DNA of 64,000 bases from an uncultured Acidimicrobiaceae bacterium. Its GTDB lineage: Bacteria; Actinomycetota; Acidimicrobiia; Acidimicrobiales; Ilumatobacteraceae. Positions 33,872 through 43,628 of the stretch are shown here, one piece after another. Both the position numbers and the translations under genes were made by a program. Below the pieces are notes generated by a model. That model was not told the origin of the DNA. It did no database searches and saw only the letters and a list, made by a program, of their open reading frames with translations. The first letter of the stretch is position 1. Every line of letters starts with the position of its first letter. The stretch spans positions 26,858 to 90,857 of the forward strand of contig CAIXIJ010000019.1 in the NCBI GenBank assembly GCA_903919455.1. The letters are read 5' to 3'.

Positions 33872-35326
33872 ATGGCGCTGGACGTGACACGGGTGACCGT
33901 ACTGGGCGGGAGCCGGAAGCGGGTGGCGACGCGCGATCGCCGCGGCGTGGTGACCGAACGGTACGAGGTGCGGTGGCGGGCGCTGCTCCGCTGCGGCGAG
34001 AGCCGGATGTTCCGGCAGCGCTTCGACCGAGCGGCCGATGCCGATCAGTTCGTCAGCCGGCTCAGAGCCGTCGGGTTGCCTGCAAGCGGTTGGCACCTCG
34101 ACGACGACGGACGACCCAGCGACGAGACCGTCATGGCCGGGCTTCCAACCGAGAACCTCACGGTGTGGACCGCGCTGCAGCTGTACCGGTCGGCCACGTG
34201 GCGCGGCGCGTCGGCGAATGGTCGAAAGGCCGCTTCGTTCACGCTGCGCACGACAGCACGAGTGTTGAAGCCGAACGCTCCGACCCTTCCGACGGCCGCC
34301 CGCGCGTACCTCGACCTGATCGCGTTCCGCGGCCCCGACGAGCCGACCGACGCGAGCGCGATCGGCGAGAAGTACCACTACCGCGGCGAGGTCTTCGGTG
34401 CTGCCGACCTCCTCGCCGGACGGCGTTTCCTCGAGCGATGGTCACTGCCGGTCGCGGACCTGGACCGTGACCGCGTCCGGCGGCTCATCGCCGAGCTCGG
34501 CCATGGGCGGGCAGCGGCCACGGAGGGCCGTCGGTGGACACAACTGCGCGCCGTACTCCGCTGGTGGCACGTCGAGGGCATCATCACCGCCGACCTCACG
34601 ACACGCCTCGGCGTCATCCGCGGCACGAGCATCCCGACTCTCGGCGACGATGAGCCCGTTCCGGATGAGCGCGAGATGTGGGCAATGGCGTGGGCGCTGT
34701 GCCTCATCGGAAGGCCGCAGTACGCGGCACTGCCGCTCGTGATAGGCGGGGCCGGGCTCCGTATCGGTGAGTGCTGCGAGCTCCGTGGACGCGACTGCAC
34801 GGACGGGCCGAACAACGGCATGTGGATCTCGGTTCGGGGCACGCTGGCCACTCCGGGCCGCTCGTGGACCGACTCCGGCGACGGCATCGAGCGACGCGGC
34901 ACGAAGGCCAAGGGACCGGACGGCGACCTCCGGGGCCGGCGCACCTACCTCCAGGCTGCGGAAGCGTCGGTGCTGCGCACCCAACTCGAGCAGTTCTGCA
35001 GCGACCCGGCCGACGCTCGCGTGTTCACCAGCACCACCGGCCGCCATCTCGATGTCTCCCACCTCCAGCAGCGGGCATGGAAGCGCTCCCGCGAGTTGGC
35101 GTTCCCGGAGGGCCACCGTCTGCGTAACGTCGGGCGTCACGCGTTCCGCCACCTCGCTGTCACACGATGGTTGCGAGCCGGCGTCCCGTTGCGGACGGCG
35201 GGGCGCTGGGGTGGCTGGAGCGACGTCGCCACCATGCTCCGCTGGTACGAGTCCAGGCTTCCGGGTGACGACGAGCTGGCCGCTGGCCGGCTATCCGGGA
35301 CCGGCATGAACGCAGCAGGTCGCTGA
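33872..35326 (+). CDS. Tyrosine recombinase / integrase
   Basis: A 484-aa phage-type integrase. GGAGG lies before ATG 33872. The catalytic domain (from about residue 270) has GAGLRIGECCELRGRDC with the first Arg, GRHAFRHLAVTRWLRAG with H-x-x-R, then GGWSDVATMLRWYES with the Trp/His-position residue and nucleophile Tyr. The N-terminal half is an arm-binding plus core-binding region. It most probably catalysed insertion into the ligase gene. No excisionase is recognised in the element. Confidence 0.88.
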   Translation: MALDVTRVTVLGGSRKRVATRDRRGVVTERYEVRWRALLRCGESRMFRQRFDRAADADQFVSRLRAVGLPASGWHLDDDGRPSDETVMAGLPTENLTVWTALQLYRSATWRGASANGRKAASFTLRTTARVLKPNAPTLPTAARAYLDLIAFRGPDEPTDASAIGEKYHYRGEVFGAADLLAGRRFLERWSLPVADLDRDRVRRLIAELGHGRAAATEGRRWTQLRAVLRWWHVEGIITADLTTRLGVIRGTSIPTLGDDEPVPDEREMWAMAWALCLIGRPQYAALPLVIGGAGLRIGECCELRGRDCTDGPNNGMWISVRGTLATPGRSWTDSGDGIERRGTKAKGPDGDLRGRRTYLQAAEASVLRTQLEQFCSDPADARVFTSTTGRHLDVSHLQQRAWKRSRELAFPEGHRLRNVGRHAFRHLAVTRWLRAGVPLRTAGRWGGWSDVATMLRWYESRLPGDDELAAGRLSGTGMNAAGR

Positions 35327-35379
35327 CGGTGGGCGAGCCCGCCAACAATCGATTCACCTTCTCCGTGACAGGCCTGGCC

Positions 35380-35385
35380 TATCGT
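35380..35385 (+). promoter_or_regulatory. Leaderless -10 element of the DUF433 antitoxin gene
   Basis: TATCGT ends 7 nt before ATG 35393. Confidence 0.5.
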
Positions 35386-35392
35386 GTGAACC

Positions 35393-36070
35393 ATGAGCGC
35401 CGTGACAACCCTTGAACGTGCCGTGTATGGCATCGGTCAGGCCTCGTCGTTGCTCGGTCTGCGCCATGACAAAGTCCGTGGATGGCTCGACGGCTACAAG
35501 CGCAGTGGCGTGCAGTACGCGCCCGTCATCCGCGAGGCGTCGACGGGTAGCGATCTCGTCACATGGGGCGAGTTCGTCGAGCTCGGTTACCTCCGCGAAT
35601 ACCGCCGTGCCCGCGTCAGCCTCCAGCACATCCGTCCGGTCATCGAACGCCTGCGCCAGGAGTTCGGTGTGCGCTACCCGCTGGCCCACTCTCGGCCATG
35701 GGTGTACGACCGGCAGCTCGTTCTCCGTATTCAGGAGGAGACGCATCTCGATCCGTCGCTGGCGATCGTCATCCGCTCGGGCCAGGAGCTAATCCTCGCT
35801 CGCGAGGTCGAGTCCTACCTGCAGAAGGTCGAGTTCGCTGACAACGTCGTCGCCCGCATCCGACCAGCAGGCAAGACCTCACCGGTCGTCATCGACCCGG
35901 AGTTCTCCTTTGGTCGGCCGTCGATCCGCGGTGTTGCCACCGAACGCATCGCCGAGCTCTACCGGAGCGGCGACAGCGCCGAATTCCTGGCCGAGACGTA
36001 CGAGCTGCCCGTCGGCGACGTCAACGCCGCGATCGCGTACGAGACCCAACTGGCGGCAACGGCTGCCTGA
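35393..36070 (+). CDS. DUF433-type antitoxin / DNA-binding protein
   Basis: A 225-aa protein. Residues 10-80 resemble a MerR-like HTH (YGIGQASSLLGLRHDKVRGW, then LVTWGEFVELGYLREYRRAR). Residues 160-215 carry a DUF433-like domain: VVIDPEFSFGRPSIRGVATE and RIAELYRSGDSAEFLAETY. DUF433 proteins often pair with PIN-like toxins. The PIN gene overlaps it by 1 nt, so it is taken as the antitoxin and probable autoregulator. Confidence 0.78.
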   Translation: MSAVTTLERAVYGIGQASSLLGLRHDKVRGWLDGYKRSGVQYAPVIREASTGSDLVTWGEFVELGYLREYRRARVSLQHIRPVIERLRQEFGVRYPLAHSRPWVYDRQLVLRIQEETHLDPSLAIVIRSGQELILAREVESYLQKVEFADNVVARIRPAGKTSPVVIDPEFSFGRPSIRGVATERIAELYRSGDSAEFLAETYELPVGDVNAAIAYETQLAATAA

Positions 36071-36483
36071 TGGGCGGTGACGCTCCGGCACGGTTCTTCG
36101 TCGACGAGAACGACCTCGCGCTCGGCCGCAGCCTTGCCCACGAACGTCGGGATGTGCTGCACCCCGGCCACGTCCGTCTGCCCAAAGTCCCGTTCGGCAC
36201 TCCGGACGCTGCGTGGCTCCCAATCATCGGCGGACTGGGATTGGTCGTCATCACACGAGACAAGAAGATCCGGTCTCGACCAGCAGAAGCGGAACTGGTC
36301 ATCGATGCCGGTGTCCGCGGGTTCGTTCTAACCAGTGCTGGCGACATGAGCACCTGGGACACCCTCTCAGTGCTCGTGCGTCAGTGGGACGCGCTCGAAC
36401 GGCACCTCACGGAGCATCCAGGCGGACCATGGCTCGCCGCCCTCACCAGCCAAGGCGTGCGCCCGCTGCGAATTCGGAGTTGA
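36070..36483 (+). CDS. PIN-like toxin (VapC45/DUF5615-like)
   Basis: A 137-aa protein: ARFFVDENDLALGRSLAHER has the N-terminal acidic pair of PIN-like nucleases, IIGGLGLVVITRDKKI the second acidic strand, and VRGFVLTSAGDMSTWD the later block. It is likely an RNase toxin. ATG 36070 overlaps the antitoxin stop (TGATG). The system would help retain the element. Catalytic residues are inferred from family pattern, not tested. Confidence 0.72.
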   Translation: MGGDAPARFFVDENDLALGRSLAHERRDVLHPGHVRLPKVPFGTPDAAWLPIIGGLGLVVITRDKKIRSRPAEAELVIDAGVRGFVLTSAGDMSTWDTLSVLVRQWDALERHLTEHPGGPWLAALTSQGVRPLRIRS

Positions 36484-37225
36484 GCCGACATGGTCACGCT
36501 ATGGACTGAACTCCAGTCGCCACCACGCCACACCACACCACAACACAACGGGGCACAAGGAACTAGGCGAACGGCCCATCGTGGATCGCTTGAGCACGCC
36601 TTTCATTCGGCAGTTGGCTCAAGTGGTCGCGTGGGGAGTCGCGTTCCGAAGGTGACTGCCCAAAGCGACCCAGACACGCTCCGCTGAACGCAGGTCGCTG
36701 AGGGGCGGCGGTTCGGAGAAGCACGCCGGGCGATCTCCTCGTTGCGCAAACGCGTCGGTGCTTCGGGCGATTAGGCGTGAGCCGATAGTCAGGGCCGTGA
36801 GAGCAGCGACTGGAGAGGCAGCTCTTGCAACTCTTGTCGGTGTGGACCTCCCCTCGCGACTGACCGCCAGTGGCCTCGAGTGTCGCTGTCGCTGGGATGG
36901 CCAAACGCCCTGCCGGCTCGCTCTTCCTTCGTTCGAACAGTTCAAGTCGATCTGACCATTCGTGTTCTCTGGCCTATCACGGCGCCTTCCGGCGACCAGG
37001 TCTCCGGTGGCTCTCACGCAGTGTGTGGACTCCTACAAACACTCATTCCTGCGATCCTTCATTTCACCTGGGGAGGACGAGGAACGCGCTGATTCTTCCG
37101 CATCTCAAGAGGAGTATTCCCTATCTTTCGAATAATAGATGCCCTATCTCAATGCAATCATTGTCTTCAGTCTTCAGGGTGGGTCAGCGAGCCACAACTC
37201 CATGACCACTAACAAGGAGGAAGCG
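36484..37225. other. Non-coding stretch in the island (about 740 bp)
   Basis: It opens with low-complexity CCACACCACACC-type sequence (36520-36560). A 65-codon frame at 36758-36955 from a GTG has no ribosome site and no recognisable family. Toward 37085-37140 the DNA is AT-richer (TTTCGAATAATAGAT), probably holding the promoter of the secreted protein gene. The base composition is unlike the flanks. Confidence 0.5.
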
Positions 37226-37741
37226 ATGCAAAGCAAGAACTCGTTCCACAGGGTGCGCCATCTCGGATTGGTAGCGCTGCTCGCCGTCGGTGCCATCGCG
37301 ACGGCGACCCTTACAAGCAGCCCACCGGCGCAGGCGGCAGCACCCACTGCGTTGGTGAACATCTACGTAGCGGATGCCTACGGCACGGTCCGCCCGTGCT
37401 ATCGAACAACTAGCGGAAGCTCATCGAAGTACTTCTGTCGGGTGATCTCGAGGGAGTACATCAGCTACCTGCCGACCGCCGCCAAGGGCAAGCGAGAAGT
37501 TGCGCCAGGTAACTGGAGCGTGACGCTGAGCACCGGGCTCCTGTTGGAGGGTTGCACGAATCCGAGCACCGGGTTCACGTGCTACTCGCACGCATCGAGT
37601 ATCTCGATCAAGCAGTACAACTCCAACCCATGGTCCTACTACGCAAGCGCTCTCAAGTCGACGTTCGTCAACACCGGCACGGCGGCCACCTGTCTGTACG
37701 GGCTATACCACTTCGACCCAGACATCACAAGTTGTCTCTAG
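37226..37741 (+). CDS. Secreted six-cysteine protein of unknown function
   Basis: A 171-aa protein with a perfect AAGGAGG 5 nt before ATG 37226. Residues 1-38 are a Sec signal ending PPAQA-AAPT. The mature part has six Cys (RPCYRT, YFCRV, LEGCTN, FTCYSH, ATCLYG, TSCL), enough for three disulfides, and many Tyr/Ser/Thr. No family is recognised. As cargo of a small element, it may be a secreted effector, bacteriocin-like protein or surface factor; none of these is shown. Confidence 0.75.
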   Translation: MQSKNSFHRVRHLGLVALLAVGAIATATLTSSPPAQAAAPTALVNIYVADAYGTVRPCYRTTSGSSSKYFCRVISREYISYLPTAAKGKREVAPGNWSVTLSTGLLLEGCTNPSTGFTCYSHASSISIKQYNSNPWSYYASALKSTFVNTGTAATCLYGLYHFDPDITSCL

Positions 37742-37770
37742 CTTGCCGACGGCTCCTCGCCGACATGGAC

Positions 37771-37802
37771 GCCCTCTCCTGCGAGCAATCGCGGGAGAGG
37801 GC
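37771..37802 (+). terminator. Hairpin after the secreted protein gene
   Basis: GCCCTCTCCTGCGA and TCGCGGGAGAGGGC pair over 14 bp with one T-G wobble around a GCAA loop, 30 nt past the stop. There is no T run, as usual in high-GC species. Confidence 0.6.
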
Positions 37803-37842
37803 CGCTCCGTTGGTATCATGGACCACGGAATGTGAGGCGCGC

Positions 37843-37923
37843 ATGAGATCAATCAACTCTCGTCAGCGAGGCCTCACCAATGCCAAACCCATCGTCCGCG
37901 GTGAGAAGGCGGTTCGCTTATGA
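37843..37923 (+). CDS. Short ORF (26 aa) coupled to the membrane-anchored gene
   Basis: It begins MRSINSRQRGLTNAKP at ATG 37843 and its TGA overlaps ATG 37920 by 4 nt. TATCAT at 37814-37819 is a possible -10. It lacks a clear ribosome site. It may be a leader ORF that couples translation of the next gene, or chance. Confidence 0.3.
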   Translation: MRSINSRQRGLTNAKPIVRGEKAVRL

Positions 37924-38306
37924 GCACTCCCACCGAACCCGACACCCCAGAAGCGGCAGTTGGACGCGCGAGGCGCCTCCGGTGCATTCTCGTCGCAATG
38001 GCCCTGGTTCTCGCTGTTGTGCTAGGGCTCAATTTCCGCGCAATCTCGGAAGTTAATGGGGAGATCTCGCGAATTCGGTCCACGGCTCCGACTGTGACAA
38101 TCAGCGAGCAAGACATAATTGAGTCTGCGTACGGTGCGCCTGACACGCTGGCGCAGCAGTTTAGCATCAGCGGCTCGGACGTACAGTTCACCCAAGAAGT
38201 TGCGGGAGATTGGTGCGTCACTGTGCGTGTGAGCAGGTTGCTGACAGAGCGGTCGATCAGCTTCAACGTGTCCGACTCGCGGCTGGTTGAGACCGAAGGC
38301 TGCTGA
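37920..38306 (+). CDS. Small membrane-anchored protein of unknown function
   Basis: A 128-aa protein with a cytoplasmic N terminus of about 20 residues, one membrane helix (RCILVAMALVLAVVLGLNF) and an outside domain that includes AYGAPDTLAQQFSI and DWCVTVRVSRLLTERSISFN, with two Cys. No family is recognised. GAGAAGG lies about 10 nt before ATG 37920. It is probably cargo of the element. Confidence 0.6.
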   Translation: MSTPTEPDTPEAAVGRARRLRCILVAMALVLAVVLGLNFRAISEVNGEISRIRSTAPTVTISEQDIIESAYGAPDTLAQQFSISGSDVQFTQEVAGDWCVTVRVSRLLTERSISFNVSDSRLVETEGC

Positions 38307-39031
38307 TCTGCATACGAGTGACGGCGTCAGAACGACGGGGCCGGCCAGAGGCGGGGCACTCACGAACGGGATTCCTGCACCCGCCCGCACGCGCTGATCC
38401 TCAGAGTGGCCTGCGGTGCAGATCGGCATGGTAGCTGTGCCAAAGCGCGACCGACCGAACAGTGAGCCGCGGCCTGGCTTGGACGCCTCACTCTCGCGTC
38501 CGGTTCGCAAGCGGTGGAATGCGCGCCGACACCGGCCTGAAGGTCCTGACATCGAGCACCCCTCGAGTCATGCGCCGCGTCGGTTCACGCTGCGCATACA
38601 TTGATCGCCGGTGACTCGTCGAGCTCTGCACCGTCGCGGCGCGTGCTGCGAACTGGCATCTGCGCTCTACGGGCCACGATTTCGAGGGTCGCGAGCCAGA
38701 GCCTGGCTCAGTTCCGGTGGGCGGTCACCGGCCAGTCTTCGAGCGACCGATGCGGAGGAACAACGGGTCGCGGACATGCCGCCGCGCCACGGCGACTTCA
38801 CGTGCATGACCTTTGGTGCATGTGTGTGAGGGTCCCAATTTGAGACTGCTTCGTTCGGCCGGTGCGGGCTCCGCACCACGGATCCTGAACTCTCGTTGGC
38901 ACTCCGTTGGCACTTTTCGTCGGTCAGTGGCGGTTGATGACGGACGAGAGTGGTCACTGGGGGACACATCTAACGGGATCGACGTCGACACATCGTCCCT
39001 GCTCAGGGGTAGCATCGAGCACCAACAGCTG
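38307..39031. other. Non-coding right part of the island (about 725 bp)
   Basis: No convincing gene: short frames lack ribosome sites. It holds the right arm-type repeat (38897-38914) and ends at the right junction. The small inverted repeat GGTGCGGG-CTCC-GCACC (38857-38874) lies nearby. No tRNA is seen, so the element does not use a tRNA site. Confidence 0.5.
38897..38914. repeat. Right arm-type repeat of the island
   Basis: TGGCACTCCGT-TGGCACT, same orientation as the copy at 33791 and one mismatch from it, 140-180 nt inside the right core. Confidence 0.6.
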
Positions 39032-40597
<1,566 letters not shown>

Positions 40598-40606
40598 GAA
40601 CGCGGG

Positions 40607-40612
40607 ATCGTA
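40607..40612 (-). promoter_or_regulatory. Possible leaderless -10 element of the ligase gene
   Basis: TACGAT on the minus strand, 9 nt before ATG 40597. Confidence 0.35.
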
Positions 40613-40639
40613 GTGCCAGCCCCATCGGGCCGTAAACGC

Positions 40640-41839
40640 CTACGACCGGACGTCGAAGCCCAGCCCGAAGCTGCGGACGGCGCGAGCAAAGATGTTCGGC
40701 TCCACGTCGGGTTCGCTCACCACGCGCAGGTTCGTGATGCGCTGCGACAACTGCGAGAACGTTTCGGCCAGCGTGGTGCGAGCAACGTTCGTGCCGACGC
40801 ACAGGTGCGTGCCATAGCCGAACGCGATCTGCGGGTTCGGGCTACGGCGGATGTCGAACGTGAACGGATCCGCGAACACGTTCTCATCGCGGTTCGCTGA
40901 CGGGTACAGCATGACGATGCGATCGCCGCGTCGAATGGGTTGGCCGCCCACCTCGTCGTCGGCGATGGCGCGGCGGAACATGTTGTTCAGCGGCGTCACC
41001 CAACGAAGCACTTCCTCCACCGCACCCGGCACCAGCGATGGGTCGGCCGCCATGGCCTCCCACTGCTCGGGATGGTCGACAAACGCCCGCACGCCGTGCG
41101 AGATGGCGGTGCGCGTGGTCTCGGCACCGCCGCTGATGAACAGGCCTACCTCGTGGACGATCGCGGCGGGCGACAACGGCTCGCCGTCGATCTTGGCGTT
41201 CACCCACGTGCCGATGAAGTCGTGCGCCGGGCATCCGTGGCGTTCCGCAGCCAGCGGCATGAGGGCCTGCACGAACTCCATGTTGGCGTCGATGAACTCC
41301 GTGAACGTGTGGCCGTCGCGTTCGCGCATGTCGATGCGCATCAGCCGCTCACTCCAGCTCTTCACCTCGCGCCACATGCTCTCGGGATAGCCGAGCAGCT
41401 GGCAGGTGAGGCGTGCCGGCAACTGGCCGCTGAACTCCTCCACCAGCTCCATCTCGTTCTTGCCGTTGGCAGCGGCGTCGATGAGCTCGGCGACCATCGC
41501 CTCGATGTCGGGCCGGCGCTTCGCCACCGCTGCTGCGGTGAGGTCGCCCTGCACCAACAGGCGCTGCTGGTGGTGACGCGGGTCGTCCTGGGCGATCATG
41601 TTGATCTCGTCGGGGTTCCAGATGGCCCGGTAACCCTGGCTGCTGGCGAACACCGTGCTGCGGCGCTCCACGTCCTTCAGGTCGGCGTGGCGGGTGATGC
41701 CCCACAGGCCGTTGCGCTGGTCGCGATACACGGGCTCGTTGGCTCGCATCCAGGTGAAGGCCTCGTGCATACGGGCCTTGTCCTGGTACAGGTACGGGTC
41801 GAGCAGGTCGAAGACCAGACGGTCGGTGGCGGCACTCAT
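40640..41839 (-). CDS. Cytochrome P450
   Basis: A 399-aa bacterial P450. The I-helix reads LFISGGAETTRTAISHG, the ExxR helix lies in VEEVLRWVTP, and the heme-binding loop FGYGTHLCVGTNVAR has the Cys ligand. Start ATG 41839 (MSAATDRLVFDLLDP). The I-helix ETTR-x-AISHG pattern resembles the CYP125/CYP142 sterol hydroxylase group, but I would not assign it. Ferredoxin and reductase genes are not adjacent. The ligase gene follows after 42 nt. Confidence 0.9.
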   Translation of the reverse strand: MSAATDRLVFDLLDPYLYQDKARMHEAFTWMRANEPVYRDQRNGLWGITRHADLKDVERRSTVFASSQGYRAIWNPDEINMIAQDDPRHHQQRLLVQGDLTAAAVAKRRPDIEAMVAELIDAAANGKNEMELVEEFSGQLPARLTCQLLGYPESMWREVKSWSERLMRIDMRERDGHTFTEFIDANMEFVQALMPLAAERHGCPAHDFIGTWVNAKIDGEPLSPAAIVHEVGLFISGGAETTRTAISHGVRAFVDHPEQWEAMAADPSLVPGAVEEVLRWVTPLNNMFRRAIADDEVGGQPIRRGDRIVMLYPSANRDENVFADPFTFDIRRSPNPQIAFGYGTHLCVGTNVARTTLAETFSQLSQRITNLRVVSEPDVEPNIFARAVRSFGLGFDVRS

Positions 41840-41931
41840 GACGTCATCGAACCACAGCCCCGCCGCCCGCTTCGTGTCGTACGCCCCGCCCGACCGCCCG
41901 ACCGGCCGGCCCCGCCCCCACCCCACCCCAC

Positions 41932-42065
41932 CCCCATCCGAGTCGCTGGCTCCCAACCGAGTCCCACAACCCCAACCGAGTCCCACAACGCCATGCGAGT
42001 CGGGACTCGCACCCCGGGTGCGAGTCCCGACTCGGATGGGGCGGGCGGCAGCGACTCGGATGGGG
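41932..42065. repeat. Nested inverted repeats built on GAGTCG/CGACTC
   Basis: The outer arms CCCCATCCGAGTCGCTG (41932-41948) and CAGCGACTCGGATGGGG (42049-42065) are perfectly complementary over 17 bp. Inside is a second, near-perfect palindrome at 41996-42034: 19-bp arms around one central base, beginning CGAGTCGGGACTCG. Between them, CCAACCGAGTCCCACAAC occurs twice in tandem (around 41953-41989). It lies between the P450 and nitroreductase genes, both transcribed leftwards, so it is not a simple convergent terminator. Confidence 0.7.
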
Positions 42066-42076
42066 CGGCGCGGCGG

Positions 42077-42742
42077 TCAGGGGCGCTTGGTGCCCCAGGT
42101 GTTCCAGTGGGTGGCAGCCGTGGCGGGTTTGCGGGGGGCCACGCCGAAGTTGCCCTGCGGGTACCCCACCGGCACCAACGCCGCGATCTCGAACCGGGGC
42201 GAGCCGTCGGAACGGGTCGGCACACCCAACAGCGCCAGCACCTCAGCGCTGTGGATGCGAATGACGGTGGTGAGCGCCGTGCCCAACCCCAGCGCCCGGG
42301 CTGCGACGCAGAAGTTCTGGACGGCTGGATACACGCTGGCGTCGAGGCGGCCGATGTCCATGTGGCCCTCGGCATCGTCGGCGCCCCACGGGATGATCGG
42401 CTGCAGAAACAACACCAGCACGGGCACGTCGCCGAGGTGGTCGGCAAGATGACGGCTGGCATCGCGGGTGCGGCGCCACGCTGCAGCCTTGGCCTCGTCG
42501 TCGAAGGCAGCCTCGCCGGGTAGGGCTTGCTCGTAGCGGTGATAGGCGCGCTGATACAGCGCCCCGACCGCCGCTCGCATCTCGGGGTCGGTCACCACCA
42601 CGTACTGCTGCGGCTGCACGTTGCCGCCGCTGGGCGCCTGCTGCGCGGCCTTCAGGCAATGCTCGATGTCGGCGTCCGGCACCGGGTCGGCGGTGAAGCG
42701 CCGGATGGCGCGGGTGGTCATGAGCGCGGTGATGGCGTCCAT
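42077..42742 (-). CDS. Nitroreductase-family flavoprotein
   Basis: A 221-aa FMN-dependent oxidoreductase: MTTRAIRRFTADPV is the N-terminal FMN-binding RxxRRF block, AAQQAPSGGNVQPQQYVVV follows, and CVAARALGLGTALT the later helix. NAD(P)H-dependent reduction of nitro- or quinone-like compounds is typical of the family, while some members are dehydrogenases. ATG 42742 is 1 nt after the crotonase stop. C-terminal residues continue to GTKRP. Confidence 0.88.
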   Translation of the reverse strand: MDAITALMTTRAIRRFTADPVPDADIEHCLKAAQQAPSGGNVQPQQYVVVTDPEMRAAVGALYQRAYHRYEQALPGEAAFDDEAKAAAWRRTRDASRHLADHLGDVPVLVLFLQPIIPWGADDAEGHMDIGRLDASVYPAVQNFCVAARALGLGTALTTVIRIHSAEVLALLGVPTRSDGSPRFEIAALVPVGYPQGNFGVAPRKPATAATHWNTWGTKRP

Positions 42743-42743
42743 G

Positions 42744-43523
42744 TCATCTCCCTTCGAAGGTGGGCGTGCGGCCGTCGCGCAGCGCGTCGATGGCCTCGGC
42801 ATGGTCACGCGACAAGAAGCACGGAATCTCGAGTGCCGTGCTGAGGTCGAAACTGGTGAGCAGTGCCTGCTTCAGACCGGCGTTCACGGCGAGCTTGGTG
42901 CCCTTCACGGCCAACGGCGGTTGCGCAGCCAGGCGTTGAGCCCACGCCAACGTGCGCTCGCGCACCTGCTCGGGCGCACACACCTCGGCGGCCACCCCCA
43001 GCCTCAACGCGTCGGCCGCCGTGAGGGGCTCGCCGAGCAGCAGGTGCCGCTTGGCAACCATGGGGCCGAGCAGTTGCGGCCAGATCACGGCACCGCCATC
43101 GCCCGCTACCAGGCCGACGTTCACGTGCGGGTCGACCACCACGGCGCGCTCGCTCATCACTACGAGGTCGCACAGCAGGGCGATGGACGCACCGAGACCA
43201 GCCGCCGAGCCATTCAGCCCGCAGACCACCGGCACCTCGATGTCCAGCAGGTCCCAGATCATCTGCTTCGCAACGCGACGCAGGTCGTCGAGCACGGCGG
43301 TATCGCGTAGCGATGGGAACCAGGCGAAGTCGCCGCCAGCGCTGAACGCCCGCCCTTCGGCGGTGAGCACCACTACCCGGCCACCAGGGTTGCGCCGAAG
43401 CTGCGCGAACAGTTCACCGAACTCGTGGTGCAGCAGTTCGTCCACCGCATTCATCGGTGAGGACGGGTGGCGCAGCGTGACCACCTGCACCTCGCCGACA
43501 GTCTCGAACGTGAAGGCCTTCAT
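42744..43523 (-). CDS. Enoyl-CoA hydratase/isomerase family protein
   Basis: A 259-aa crotonase: MKAFTFETVGEVQVVTLRHP, FSAGGDFAWFPS and GLNGSAAGLGASIALLCDLV form the CoA and oxyanion pockets. The first glutamate position is Ser (LGAS) and the second block reads DPHVNVGLVAGDGG, so it may not be a hydratase. It heads a minus-strand run to nitroreductase, P450 and ligase. TACGGT lies 6 nt before ATG 43523, so it is leaderless. Confidence 0.86.
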   Translation of the reverse strand: MKAFTFETVGEVQVVTLRHPSSPMNAVDELLHHEFGELFAQLRRNPGGRVVVLTAEGRAFSAGGDFAWFPSLRDTAVLDDLRRVAKQMIWDLLDIEVPVVCGLNGSAAGLGASIALLCDLVVMSERAVVVDPHVNVGLVAGDGGAVIWPQLLGPMVAKRHLLLGEPLTAADALRLGVAAEVCAPEQVRERTLAWAQRLAAQPPLAVKGTKLAVNAGLKQALLTSFDLSTALEIPCFLSRDHAEAIDALRDGRTPTFEGR

Positions 43524-43529
43524 GTCCGC

Positions 43530-43535
43530 ACCGTA
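43530..43535 (-). promoter_or_regulatory. Leaderless -10 element of the crotonase gene
   Basis: TACGGT on the minus strand, 6 nt before ATG 43523. Confidence 0.5.
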
Positions 43536-43628
43536 CCTGTTCAGCGATGTGCAACTTCCTCTGGCACTTCTGTTCGGGGAGGCGCAGACTGCAATCACAG
43601 AGGTGCCACCCGTTGAGAGGGGGCCGTC

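Noticed and set aside
36758..36955. A 65-codon frame from GTG in the island
   Set aside because: No ribosome site, promoter or family; the region is otherwise non-coding.
41932..42065. CRISPR-like array
   Set aside because: The repeats are inverted and nested and have no regular spacers; there are no cas genes.
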